Shown here: piece after piece, positions 1 to 7,341 of the stretch
Layout of the letters: each line of letters starts with the position of its first letter
Numbering within the stretch: the stretch's first letter is position 1
DNA from: a virus
IMG/VR virus record: IMGVR_UViG_3300032342_001375
Location: 1 to 20,338 of that record
Reading direction: 5' to 3' (one strand)
DNA length: 20,338 nucleotides
The notes under the pieces: model-generated
Seen by the model: only the letters and a program-made list of their open reading frames with translations
Databases searched by the model: none
Told to the model about the DNA's origin: nothing
Made by a program: the position numbers and the translations under genes

Positions 1-1
1 T

Positions 2-628
2 TTTGATGCCCTTCAGGCAAGCCCAACCAATCTTCTGCATGGCATCTGGGACTACAGCATGACCCAGCCACATCAGATTTTAGTAGTTGCCCTAGATCCA
101 AATGATGACCCGATCACAGTTGGTCCAAGTCTCAGCCTGCTTTCCAGGGACACCCACCAAAGAGGCACCTTTCCATTTTGTGACAAGGTTTATGACACGG
201 CCCTGAGTGTAGTTTTTGATACCTCTGGAAATATCAAATCTTTCCCAGTTGGTGGCGGAACGGCTCCCGATGACCCTGCTGTGGGCGTGGACGCCACAGA
301 CGGTACAGCGATGACCCTCTCAGGTAACTTTGGCATTAACCACAAAATGCATCTTGCCATGACCTCCTCGGACGGCAAGAACATTGGCATTTTGATTAAT
401 CCCCGTGGCGGGCAGTGGGGCGGCGCGGTGTGGGCAATGTCGGGCGTTTTCCCAAGTGGAAAGTTTCTTATCCCGGCCGGAACTACCTCCACCGGGGACA
501 ATACCAAGGGTGCCGTAGAGGGCAAATATGCCCCTGGCACTGGAAGTCTTAATGTCTGGGCGCAGTTTATGCCAACAGGTGGGTCTTCTTTGCCAGTCAG
601 ATTCGTCCTGGTCCCGTATACTCCATGA
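2..628 (+). CDS. C-terminal part of a probable virion protein (5' end outside window)
   Basis: The frame is already open at base 2 and runs without a stop through an internal ATG at 59, so the gene very likely starts before the window; 208 residues are visible. The visible part is rich in Gly, Thr, Ser and Pro, has no Cys after residue 60 or so of the ATG-59 numbering, and ends in a hydrophobic beta-strand-like segment (RFVLVPYTP). This composition suits the C-terminal receptor-binding or decoration domain of a phage structural protein, but I recognise no family. It is followed after 15 bases by the patatin-like gene, whose ribosome binding site (AGAGG) lies directly after this stop codon. 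The structural role is inferred from composition and position only. Confidence 0.6.
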   Translation, partial: FDALQASPTNLLHGIWDYSMTQPHQILVVALDPNDDPITVGPSLSLLSRDTHQRGTFPFCDKVYDTALSVVFDTSGNIKSFPVGGGTAPDDPAVGVDATDGTAMTLSGNFGINHKMHLAMTSSDGKNIGILINPRGGQWGGAVWAMSGVFPSGKFLIPAGTTSTGDNTKGAVEGKYAPGTGSLNVWAQFMPTGGSSLPVRFVLVPYTP

Positions 629-643
629 AAAGAGGTTAAACAC

Positions 644-1564
644 ATGATCAAAAGAGCCTTAGTTCTCTCAGGTGGAGGAAGTAAAGGAGCCTACCAGGTG
701 GGTGCTATCAAAGCTCTTTGTGAAGCCGGAAGCTCTTGGAATTCTGTTCATGGTATATCGGTAGGGGCTCTGAATGCAGCCTGGTTTGCGATGCTCAAGC
801 CGGAAGAACAAGCTGGTTCCATCATGGGTCTCTTGGAAATTTGGAACAACGTCAAGTCGAGCGCGGACATTTATAAGCCCTGGGCTCCATTTAAACTCAA
901 CTATATCGCGTCTTTGTGGAAAGGGTCCCTGAACACCGGGGCTCCCCTCCGTGGGCTTGTCTCCCAGTTTTGGAATCTTGACAAGGCCAGAAACAGCGGA
1001 GTAAGGCTCACGGTGGGATGTTGTTCCCTAACCACTACCAGATATCACGACATTGACCAAACAAACGACAATATAATGGAATATATTCTGGCTTCCTCAC
1101 ATTTGCCGGTTGTGTTTGAGCCACTTCTTATTGACAACGAAAAGTGGGTAGACGGCGGGGTAAGACACCAAATTCCTATTTTGGAGGCCATAAGAGAAAA
1201 CCCAGACGAAATAGACGTAATCGTGACACAGCCAATCGTCAACCTTGAGTCTGCGAACATATCAAACGACTCCCTAAAGAGCGCCGTGAACGTAAGTCTT
1301 CGTGGGGCAGGTATTTTCTCAGATCAAGTATATTTTGAGGACTGTCTGGACGTTATCCGTGTGATAAACCAACATGGCAAAAAGCACGACATCAAAGTTA
1401 GATTCTTTATTCCATCCAAGCTTCCAAATGAGGACAGTATGAACTTTGATGGACCTACCATCCAAAGAGTTATTCTCATGGGTTATGAGGAAACCAAGGC
1501 CAAGCTAGAAAAACTAGAAGAAAACTCTGAAACTGCTCTCTTGGAACACCAAGAGCCAATTTAA
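644..1564 (+). CDS. Patatin-like phospholipase
   Basis: This 306-residue protein has all landmarks of the patatin/RssA acyl-hydrolase family. They are the Gly-rich oxyanion loop SGGGSKGAYQVG at residues 9-20, the nucleophile elbow GISVG at 37-41 (Ser39), and the D-G-G dyad motif at 170-172 (Asp170). Family members cleave acyl chains from phospholipids with a Ser-Asp dyad. No signal peptide is visible, so it should act in the cytoplasm or be carried in the virion. AGAGG stands about 10 bases before the ATG. It sits between a probable structural gene and two unknown genes on the same strand, which is an odd place for an enzyme. It could help host lysis, remodel membranes or be injected; the sequence does not decide. 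The fold assignment is firm, the role is not. Confidence 0.9.
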   Translation: MIKRALVLSGGGSKGAYQVGAIKALCEAGSSWNSVHGISVGALNAAWFAMLKPEEQAGSIMGLLEIWNNVKSSADIYKPWAPFKLNYIASLWKGSLNTGAPLRGLVSQFWNLDKARNSGVRLTVGCCSLTTTRYHDIDQTNDNIMEYILASSHLPVVFEPLLIDNEKWVDGGVRHQIPILEAIRENPDEIDVIVTQPIVNLESANISNDSLKSAVNVSLRGAGIFSDQVYFEDCLDVIRVINQHGKKHDIKVRFFIPSKLPNEDSMNFDGPTIQRVILMGYEETKAKLEKLEENSETALLEHQEPI

Positions 1565-1584
1565 AGAGACCAAGTACGTTTTTC

Positions 1585-2157
1585 ATGGTACTGCCTACAC
1601 CACCATACCTCTACGATGACCCCAGGCTCGTCTACGACGAGCACTGCTTCTTTTATGACGGAGGCTATGACTCGGTGTGTCTAGGTGCCCCTACGGCGGT
1701 TGTAGTCCGCCCAGGAGGCTCCAGGAGACAACCAAAACCCTATCTCAATGTCTTCGTCAGGTGTTGTGTCTGTAAGGTCAACGGGGAAGAAATCCCCTGC
1801 GACGAACTTGCAGGATGGGTGAGATTTGCAGGAGAAGACGAGCCCCTGACAGTTTTCATCAACGGTATCGCCGTTAAAATGAAAACCCCTTACGCCTCAG
1901 GTTACTTAAAAAATCTTGTAACTGGCACAAATGGAGTAGATGCAGTTAACCTAACTCTACAATTCCTTCAAAAGCTGAAAGATGAGGGTCCAGAGTGCTT
2001 CATCGAGCCGGAAACCGACACAAACAACAACATAGACGTGAAAATCATTGAACCTTATGATGATATTGAAATCAAATGCGACCTTATTCCGGTGAGCACC
2101 GGCTCGTTAAAGGTCGAGAGCAAAATAATTACCCCTAAGAAGACAAAAAATGAGTAA
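1585..2157 (+). CDS. Hypothetical protein, possibly structural
   Basis: A 190-residue protein that I do not recognise. The N-terminus is rich in Tyr, Asp and Pro with the near repeats LYDDPRLVYDE and CFFYDGGYD. A Cys-rich stretch follows (RCCVCKVNGEEIPC, about residues 59-72) that could bind metal or form disulfides. The rest alternates hydrophobic and charged residues as in beta-rich proteins, and the C-terminus is basic. The ATG at 1585 has only a weak purine stretch upstream. Its 3' end overlaps the next start by 8 bases (ATGAGTAA), so the two genes are probably translated together. A virion or assembly role is suggested by the neighbours only. Confidence 0.65.
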   Translation: MVLPTPPYLYDDPRLVYDEHCFFYDGGYDSVCLGAPTAVVVRPGGSRRQPKPYLNVFVRCCVCKVNGEEIPCDELAGWVRFAGEDEPLTVFINGIAVKMKTPYASGYLKNLVTGTNGVDAVNLTLQFLQKLKDEGPECFIEPETDTNNNIDVKIIEPYDDIEIKCDLIPVSTGSLKVESKIITPKKTKNE

Positions 2158-2752
2158 AATTACCCTAAAACTTGATGAGGCAAATGACCTGAATTTTCAA
2201 TTCAAGGTCCAGGGGACCAGTTCGGAGCCTGGGGCGTCTGCCCCGACCTTTAGATTTGTTGTGTTTGAGAAAGCCAGACAGGATGGAATGGGCTTTATTT
2301 TCCCTGTTACGGCCAAGGAAGACAACGGTACAATCACCGTTACAATTCCAGTATTAAAGGACACCTTTAAGGAAAAAGAGCTGTATATTGGCAGGGTTGA
2401 GGTTGTTATCGGTACACGACTTCTCGTTCCCACAACCCTAGAATTGGAGTTTGTCAGGTCTTTGGCAGTAGAGGTTACCCCAATTTTCTCAAATGACGCA
2501 AAAGAAGAAGAAGACGACAGAAAGACGGTCGAGGAACTTCTTCCAGAAATTGAAGCCCTTGAAAACAAATCGCCCCCACCCAACGTCAAGATGGAAACTC
2601 TTGAGGGCGGGAAGAGAAAAATAACAATGACCCAGAAGCAGCTTCAAGCCCTGATACAGGAAAGAAAGAAGCTGGTCCAAAAGAATCCTTTGAAAAACTC
2701 TCTCAAGGACATGATGAAGTCTGCCCTGTCCGACGACGACGAGGAGGATTGA
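2150..2752 (+). CDS. Hypothetical protein with beta-rich N-domain and acidic tail
   Basis: A 200-residue protein of unrecognised family. Residues 1 to about 110 look like a beta-sandwich of alternating hydrophobic strands. An acidic stretch around residues 116-125 follows, then a charged helical region about 150-195 (KQLQALIQERKKLVQKN), ending in DDDEED. A compact beta domain followed by a charged helix and acidic tail resembles phage scaffold, chaperone or head-core proteins, but no motif proves this. It overlaps the upstream gene by 8 bases, which implies coupled translation. It is the last gene of the plus-strand block and ends one base before the stop of the convergent gene at 2754, with no terminator hairpin between them. 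Confidence 0.65.
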   Translation: MSKITLKLDEANDLNFQFKVQGTSSEPGASAPTFRFVVFEKARQDGMGFIFPVTAKEDNGTITVTIPVLKDTFKEKELYIGRVEVVIGTRLLVPTTLELEFVRSLAVEVTPIFSNDAKEEEDDRKTVEELLPEIEALENKSPPPNVKMETLEGGKRKITMTQKQLQALIQERKKLVQKNPLKNSLKDMMKSALSDDDEED

Positions 2753-2753
2753 C

Positions 2754-2945
2754 TTAGTTTTTAAGGGTTTCCAGAACGGAGCCGAGGAACCATCTTTTGC
2801 TACCGTCAGCAAACTCCACATAGTATTCCCGTAGGAAGTTTACCACGGTAGTCCCAACTACCTTGCCCTTAAAATCCTCTCCGTTGAATGAAAGTTCAAC
2901 GGAGTCACCTAGCTTTAATGTTTTTTTTGTTACGTCATGGAACAT
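2754..2945 (-). CDS. Small SH3/KOW-like protein
   Basis: A 63-residue protein of unknown family. The pattern GDSVELSF, FKGKVVG, YYVEFADGS and WFLGSVLE resembles the five-strand barrel of KOW, Tudor or SH3-type modules, which bind nucleic acid or partner proteins. The frame is open up to 3077, but that extension overlaps the upstream gene and looks like noise. The ATG at 2945 has a strong GAGAGG ribosome binding site and starts 26 bases after the upstream stop, so I chose it. The binding site lies in a small hairpin (2953-2965, TGCCT/AGGCA). It is the last gene of the leftward block that carries the DNA ligase, which makes a nucleic-acid role plausible but unproven. Confidence 0.6.
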   Translation of the reverse strand: MFHDVTKKTLKLGDSVELSFNGEDFKGKVVGTTVVNFLREYYVEFADGSKRWFLGSVLETLKN

Positions 2946-2971
2946 TGTGGATTGCCTCTCAGGCACCGTAA

Positions 2972-3493
2972 TCACCCTGCGGCGCGCGTCAAGACCCCTT
3001 TCTGAGGCAAGGTTGCGATCAAGCCTCCCATGGCCGGGACACACTTCTGCAAGATTTCTCGCATTTTCGTCTTGCAAACCCCGGTTTGCATGTGAAGCTT
3101 TCGGAACTCCTCCTCCAATTTGGCATACTGTCGTTCCAAAACCTGACGGATGGCAGGGTTATTGGGACCTGAGAGATCCACCGGAACCTGGACAATGATT
3201 TTCCTGGGCTCTAGGAGAAGCCTGGAGCGTTCTTTCTCTGCTGCCTCCTGCTCCGACATGGGCGGGGCGGTGATCTTCACATTGAACGCCTGGAGCAGTT
3301 TAAAAATGGCAATCTTGGAAGAGGGAGGAAAGTCCCACATTTTGATCACCGGATTCCAAGACCCACTATAGGACTTGAAGTGCTCAATCAGGTCATCCCT
3401 AACGTCTTTCCCTAGGTACTGGAAAAACATGGGAAGGGACACAGAGAAGTGAGACGAGCGGTTAAAGAGGGTTGCTGTGATTGCGTGTTTCAT
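2972..3493 (-). CDS. Small protein with possible HARP-like domain
   Basis: A 173-residue protein. Around residues 18-70 it has an aromatic strand, a helix with KSYSGSWNP, then IKMWDFP and a helical LLQAFNV segment. That order resembles the HARP module, a roughly 50-residue unit of SMARCAL1-type annealing helicases with a pattern like F-K-x-x-x-G-x-x-(Y/W)-x-P-x-x-K-x-W-x-F-P. The second half is helical and charged and may be a coiled coil. The start overlaps the DNA ligase stop as ATGA, so the two are translated in tandem, pointing to a shared role in DNA end or fork handling. No helicase motifs are present. The HARP comparison is from memory of the pattern and is tentative. Confidence 0.6.
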   Translation of the reverse strand: MKHAITATLFNRSSHFSVSLPMFFQYLGKDVRDDLIEHFKSYSGSWNPVIKMWDFPPSSKIAIFKLLQAFNVKITAPPMSEQEAAEKERSRLLLEPRKIIVQVPVDLSGPNNPAIRQVLERQYAKLEEEFRKLHMQTGVCKTKMREILQKCVPAMGGLIATLPQKGVLTRAAG

Positions 3494-4674
3494 TCGTAGT
3501 CCCTTGCTGACACAAAGCTCGGGAACCGGGGAATTCCTGCCTCAGTAAGCTCCTGGTATCGGAAGGTAATCTTGGTTCCAATGGCCGGGGGGCTCTTGCG
3601 TTCCTCGTCCTTGAGGCCGGTTCCAACCTCAAACTGAACGTCTCCCCAGGAACACACCAGGGCTCCAACCCTGCCCTTGTGCTTACCCTTGCCCTCCGTG
3701 TACCCAAGGATAACAGCCTCGTCATCGAAAAAGGTCTTAACCTTGAGACAGGTGTTGGAACGGCCAGCCTCATACAGGGACCCGGGCTTACGGAGCATTA
3801 CGCCCTCTGCGCCCTTCTTTTCCAGAGCAAGAAGATGCTTCTTGAGGTGGTCCGTGCCCTCGCACCGAATTTGCTCAACGACCTCTGCAAGTCCGCCACA
3901 GTTTCCAAGGTGGTCTGTGATTTCTTCCTTGAGCCACTGCTGGCGGGTTTCAAAATCCCCGGCTGCTGTGCCGTCCTCACCAGGGAACCACCCGCCATCG
4001 AAAATCATAAACTTGACGTTCTGCCACTCGCTGTCGGTGGGAACAAGCTTACGAACAGCAGAAATCGTCTCCTGAAATCGCTTACGTCCAACAAAAAGCT
4101 CACCATCCAGAACCACCGGGGGCATTTCTGCCTTAAACCAATCCGGGGCATGATAGGTGTTCCCCAGGCGAGAGATGAAATCGGTTCCATTCCACCAGGC
4201 TCGCACGCCATCCAGCTTCTCCGACATCCACCACCCGGTCGGGTCCTCATCTTCCCACTTGTGGGCAAGGAGACACGGGGGAGCCGTGTCCTTTACAACC
4301 GCCCCGCCAACGGCCGTGGAAATCTTCCCGGTCTTGGTGAGCCTGGGACCAACGACGGTCGTACCAACGGTCACAGCGGGACCCGTGCCAGCCTGCGCCT
4401 GCTTAATGGCAACGGCCATTGGCATAGCAAGACCAGCCTTTGGCAGCACTACGCCGCCATTAAACACGGCCTGAGCCTGGGGCAAGAGACAAGCGGGGTC
4501 GATATTCGCCTTAATGTGCTTGCACACCCGAACGTCAATAGGTCCGCCTAGATTTCGCCACGCAGGACAGGAGCAGTCCACGACTCCGCCAATCCTGCGG
4601 AGAAGATAGGGCTTCTTGCCGGAGCCCTGAACTTCAGTCTTGTCGCCTTCGTTGAGGTATGTGAGATTTGCCAT
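3490..4674 (-). CDS. ATP-dependent DNA ligase with N-terminal SWIM zinc finger
   Basis: A 394-residue enzyme that seals nicks through a lysine-AMP intermediate. Residues 34-53 form a SWIM-type zinc finger (C34-x-C36 and C51-x-H53). Residues about 72-130 are a linker rich in Gly, Ala, Val and Thr. The adenylation domain follows, with motif I SEKLDGVRAWW (Lys153 is the nucleophile), motif III LDGELF (189-194), motif IIIa KFMIFD (221-226), motif IV EGVMLRK (290-296) and motif V LKVK (310-313). A short OB-fold-like domain (about 320-394) ends the protein. The size fits the small Lig E-like class plus the finger. The finger may add DNA binding. The start codon sits just downstream of a candidate promoter with a palindrome in its spacer. 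Confidence 0.93.
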   Translation of the reverse strand: MANLTYLNEGDKTEVQGSGKKPYLLRRIGGVVDCSCPAWRNLGGPIDVRVCKHIKANIDPACLLPQAQAVFNGGVVLPKAGLAMPMAVAIKQAQAGTGPAVTVGTTVVGPRLTKTGKISTAVGGAVVKDTAPPCLLAHKWEDEDPTGWWMSEKLDGVRAWWNGTDFISRLGNTYHAPDWFKAEMPPVVLDGELFVGRKRFQETISAVRKLVPTDSEWQNVKFMIFDGGWFPGEDGTAAGDFETRQQWLKEEITDHLGNCGGLAEVVEQIRCEGTDHLKKHLLALEKKGAEGVMLRKPGSLYEAGRSNTCLKVKTFFDDEAVILGYTEGKGKHKGRVGALVCSWGDVQFEVGTGLKDEERKSPPAIGTKITFRYQELTEAGIPRFPSFVSARDYE

Positions 4675-4680
4675 GACCTG

Positions 4681-4708
4681 AGCATAGCACTCCCCTCTTG
4701 GGAGTCAA
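4681..4708 (-). promoter_or_regulatory. Candidate promoter before the ligase, with palindrome in the spacer
   Basis: Read on the minus strand there is TTGACT, a 16-base spacer and TATGCT with an upstream TG (an extended -10 element). The spacer and the end of the -35 box hold the inverted repeat ACTCCC-5-GGGAGT (4689-4705), placed where a repressor operator often lies. The -10 box is only 6 bases from the ATG of the ligase, so a transcript from here would be nearly leaderless. This is pattern matching by eye with no transcription data. Confidence 0.4.
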
Positions 4709-4723
4709 GAAAGAACAGAGAGA

Positions 4724-5047
4724 TCAGTCTTCGATGGCTGGCGTCTTCTGCATTTCTTCTTGGTGCCGCTTGGCTTCCTCATTGAGCTTCAAAATCATGG
4801 TATTGTACGCCTGAACATACTCGGGCGTTACCGTCAGATAAGAAGGCTTCTCTTCGGTTGCTTCCATTTGCAGGGCACGGAAGTGGTCAACGACATTTGT
4901 TCCGGTGAGCAAGGAAAGCTGTACCAACTCCCTTATCATCGAAATAAGATCGTCTGCCATCTTAAATACCTGACGCTCTGCTACGGGCGGCGCCGCCACT
5001 GGCTCTGGTGCCTGAACTGATTCTGGTGCTGTGTTTTCTTCTGACAT
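4724..5047 (-). CDS. Hypothetical protein, Ala/Pro-rich N-terminus, helical body
   Basis: A 107-residue protein of unknown family. The first 27 residues are acidic and rich in Pro and Ala, probably disordered. Residues 28-65 look helical (DDLISMIRELVQLSLLTGTNVVDHF), and a second helix covers about 78-100. It starts one base after the stop of the preceding gene and has a good ribosome binding site, AAGGAA, about 8 bases before the ATG, so it belongs to the same transcription unit. About 50 bases with a candidate promoter separate it from the ligase downstream. No enzymatic motif is visible. Confidence 0.7.
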   Translation of the reverse strand: MSEENTAPESVQAPEPVAAPPVAERQVFKMADDLISMIRELVQLSLLTGTNVVDHFRALQMEATEEKPSYLTVTPEYVQAYNTMILKLNEEAKRHQEEMQKTPAIED

Positions 5048-5048
5048 G

Positions 5049-5417
5049 TTATTGTTCCTTGTTTTTCTTTTTTGGCTTAATTCCGGCTAACTGCTGCATG
5101 CGATCAGGCTTTAACATGACCGGCTCTTTTGCCCTCAGTAAGACGCCTGCCAACTTTTTTCTATCCTCTACCGACAAGAGAACTTCGTCGTAGTCACCAG
5201 AATTCGTGGTCACTCCAAGGATATATTTTAAGGCAACCCAAACACGCTTATACCACGGTAACCAGTGGTTCAACTTTACTTGAACAGTTACTTCGTCGTC
5301 TGTTCTATCATATAGAACAAAAAAATTGTGGTCAGGGTGCCAGCACTCACAGAAAAATGCAATTCTCTCAAGGCCTATATCCAGCTTACTTTTCGGGCTC
5401 TCTATATTTTCACTCAT
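5049..5417 (-). CDS. Conserved-looking phage protein with C-x-C-x-HPDH motif
   Basis: A 122-residue protein. It has CECWHPDHNF at residues 24-33, a beta-type stretch (VTVQVKLN), then WYKRVWVALKYILG and a conserved-looking end with DYDEVLL and a Leu-rich helix, followed by a very basic tail. I recall small phage proteins of unknown function with the same order: Cys/His-rich start, W-x-R-x-W-x-A-x-K-Y-x-x-G, then D-E-x-x-L. The Cys/His cluster could bind a metal, though only two Cys and two His are seen. It lies between the nucleotidyltransferase gene (15 bases away) and the 107-residue protein (one base away). The function is unknown. Confidence 0.7.
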   Translation of the reverse strand: MSENIESPKSKLDIGLERIAFFCECWHPDHNFFVLYDRTDDEVTVQVKLNHWLPWYKRVWVALKYILGVTTNSGDYDEVLLSVEDRKKLAGVLLRAKEPVMLKPDRMQQLAGIKPKKKNKEQ

Positions 5418-5432
5418 GGCTATAGTATTGAT

Positions 5433-6540
5433 TTAGAAGTTATCCTTGTTTAAGGCTTCTTCGATTAATTTTTGACACAATTCGTTCAAAAATTTATGAT
5501 CGGGCTCCTTTGGCAGAGCCTTGGAAGTCTTATATAGGTCATTTAGTTCCTTTTCTTGGGTATCTGACCACTCAATCAGTTTCTCATACGACCAGATGCC
5601 GTGATTTTTAATTGCCAGGAGTTCTTCCCTGTCCTCGGTCCTCTTGACAATAACCTTGCCCTGGGTAAGAATTTCCCTACACATCTTCATAAGACGCACA
5701 AGATGCGACCCATGTTTGGTGTCATAGCCAAACTTGGCCTCAAGGGCTGCGCGTTTTGGGTTGCGGGTGTTGAGCCAGCTTCGGTATTGCTCCCACTCAG
5801 TTTGTTTGCCTTTGAAGGCACGTTCCTTTTGAAGGAGGGCAAGGAAGTTATCATCAAATCCCAGGGACCGACCAGTACGGGTCCATACTTCATCAGAGGT
5901 AAGGTTCATTTCGGCAAAGAAGGAAGAAATGCACCCCTGAAGATTAATCCTCTGGGACTCATCCAGTACGGACCAGTCAAAGTCAAAGGTCTCGATCTTC
6001 TTCTTGATTTCTGCCTCAACCACCCCAAGTTGATCCCTTGGGATAAGGGTAAACTCAGGGAGGTCAAAATCCTTACGGGTGGGCGGAGCCTTCGGAGGAT
6101 TGGATAGCCACTTGTAGTGAGTCTGGATGCGCTTTAGCTGGGCGTGGGCATACCCGGAAAATGTGTGCTTGGCCTTGAGGGACAAAAACCTGTCCTTGTT
6201 CTCAAGGAGGAGGGTCCCAGCTGGTGCTACCTTCACCCACACGCTTGGGTCTGTGTGCAGGACCTCAATAATGTTTGGGTTGCACTGAGAAGCAAGTTTG
6301 AAGAACTTGCGAATTTCATAGATTACAAGGTCATAGGGCTCCTTGCCTTCTGCCTGTTCAAATCCCTCCGTGTACCCAAGATATACGTTCCTGGGGGCGA
6401 TACAAAGTCCCTTCACGTCAATGTCGGAGGTCTCGGTGGCCAGACCATAAGCGTGGCTACCATGCAAAGATAGTCCTGTCCTTCAGCCAACTTACGTTGC
6501 CGTTGTACATCAGGTCAAAGTCTGGTTTAATGTTGGTCAT
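5433..6540 (-). pseudogene. RlaP-type nucleotidyltransferase (Pol beta superfamily) with frameshift near its N-terminus
   Basis: The main frame (6467 to 5433) carries the nucleotidyltransferase signature H-G-S-H-A-Y-G-L-x(4)-S-D-I-D-V-K-G, the G-S plus D-x-D metal site of the Pol beta superfamily, as in the YcgL/RlaP family (COG3541). This family is associated with RNA repair. The frame only allows a TTG start placed directly at the catalytic motif. The 73 bases upstream encode, in another frame from ATG 6540, MTNIKPDFDL and then NVSWLKDRTIFAW followed by a stop. That is how such proteins normally begin. The two parts need a +1 shift (or -2) near 6460-6470 to join. The ATG at 6540 is 28 bases after the preceding stop, which fits the real start. 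A base-calling error, short deletion, true pseudogene or recoding site are all possible. Confidence 0.75.
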
Positions 6541-6568
6541 GGTGTTGCCTGATAAAACTAGCATAAAG

Positions 6569-6949
6569 TTACCAGCTGTCAAACTCTTCGATATCAAACG
6601 GAAGCTCATATAGGACTTCCTCAAGAACCCTTGGCGGAAGCGTTGGATTACCATGAAACCAAGGTCTAACTTCGACGCTAATTTTAAGTGTTGTAAGTGG
6701 TGGCTTTGGAGGATGCTCAAAACTAAGACGAAAATCTATTTCTTCCCCATGGCCTAGGGATTTAAGATGTTTCTCAGCCTTCCCCAATAAAAAATCTGGA
6801 GATATTCTGTGATACGCCCACATATCCACAAGCATCTCAGAGCTTATCCTTACTCGACTTTCAAAAAAATGCCAACATCTGTCACTTTCATTTATTGTCC
6901 ACTTATAGGAACACATTTTCAATAACTCTTCTGCTGACAGATGTTCCAT
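6569..6949 (-). CDS. Hypothetical protein
   Basis: A 126-residue protein of no family I recognise. The N-terminal half is helical with several Trp, Cys and His residues (CSYKWTINESDRCWHFFESR). The middle holds the strand-like pattern IDFRLSFE, then LKISVEVRPW, and the C-terminus is acidic and ends in Trp. The ATG has AAGGA about 8 bases upstream and follows the previous stop by three bases, so it is translated from the same message. The next gene down is the nucleotidyltransferase, 28 bases away. Nothing visible gives a function. Confidence 0.65.
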   Translation of the reverse strand: MEHLSAEELLKMCSYKWTINESDRCWHFFESRVRISSEMLVDMWAYHRISPDFLLGKAEKHLKSLGHGEEIDFRLSFEHPPKPPLTTLKISVEVRPWFHGNPTLPPRVLEEVLYELPFDIEEFDSW

Positions 6950-6952
6950 TTC

Positions 6953-7300
6953 TCAGTCCTTGAGCAGAATTACGTCGTGTGCTGTTGGGCTAGTTGGTGG
7001 ATTAGTGGCCGGGACGATTTCTTTGTCAAGTTCATCTTTTATGGTCCCTAGGAGAGCATATCCGGCAATATCCCTGTAAGGGCTTTCCCCAAAGGCATCC
7101 TTATTGGTGGCGATTCTTTTTAATTTGTCGAATATACGAACTATGCAAAGTGCGTCAGTGTAGGCGCTGACCGGAATTCCGTTTGGATACAGAATCTCGA
7201 GAAATTTGCCTACTTGTCCGAAGCTGTCGCCATAGGCTTTGTTTTTTTCATCCACGAGGGCTCCAATTTGTTTTCCGAGTTCTTCGTATTTTTCGGTCAT
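6953..7300 (-). CDS. MazG/DUF1599-like phage protein
   Basis: A 115-residue, mainly helical protein. It carries DEKNKAYGDSF at residues 17-27, then DALCIVRIFDKLKRIA at about 48-63 and ESPYRDIAGYALLG. The order K-N-x-x-Y-G-D, R-x-x-D-K-x-x-R-I, then D-x-x-G-Y-A-L matches small phage proteins related to the all-alpha NTP pyrophosphohydrolases (MazG) or the DUF1599 nucleotide-modification-associated family. Such proteins may act on nucleotides and keep the dNTP pool clean. The acidic residues needed for magnesium binding are only partly evident, so activity is not certain. It is the first gene of the leftward block and is preceded by a candidate promoter. Confidence 0.75.
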   Translation of the reverse strand: MTEKYEELGKQIGALVDEKNKAYGDSFGQVGKFLEILYPNGIPVSAYTDALCIVRIFDKLKRIATNKDAFGESPYRDIAGYALLGTIKDELDKEIVPATNPPTSPTAHDVILLKD

Positions 7301-7313
7301 AGACAGAGCCTAA

Positions 7314-7341
7314 CACATAGACACTTTGTTTTCTACGTCAA
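7314..7341 (-). promoter_or_regulatory. Candidate leftward promoter in the divergent gap
   Basis: The 55-base gap between the divergent genes at 7300 and 7356 holds, on the minus strand, TTGACG, a 16-base spacer and TATGTG, 13 bases before the ATG at 7300. The layout (TTGAC plus 16 plus TATG) equals that of the candidate promoter before the ligase. No equally good box is seen for the rightward gene. Identified by eye only. Confidence 0.35.

Noticed and set aside
2946-3077. Longer start for the small SH3/KOW-like gene
   Set aside because: The extension overlaps the upstream gene, adds Arg-rich noise and bypasses the strong GAGAGG site before the ATG at 2945.
3679-4551. Long open frame of 290 codons on the plus strand
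   Set aside because: It lies wholly antisense to the DNA ligase, whose motifs are unmistakable; its translation has no family pattern.
5601-6107. Open frame of 168 codons on the plus strand
   Set aside because: It is antisense to the RlaP-type gene; composition and lack of motifs suggest chance.
6457-6720. A separate 87-codon gene on the minus strand
   Set aside because: Its first 60 codons overlap the 126-residue gene in another frame, and its last 28 read as the natural N-terminus of the nucleotidyltransferase. A frameshift explains it better.
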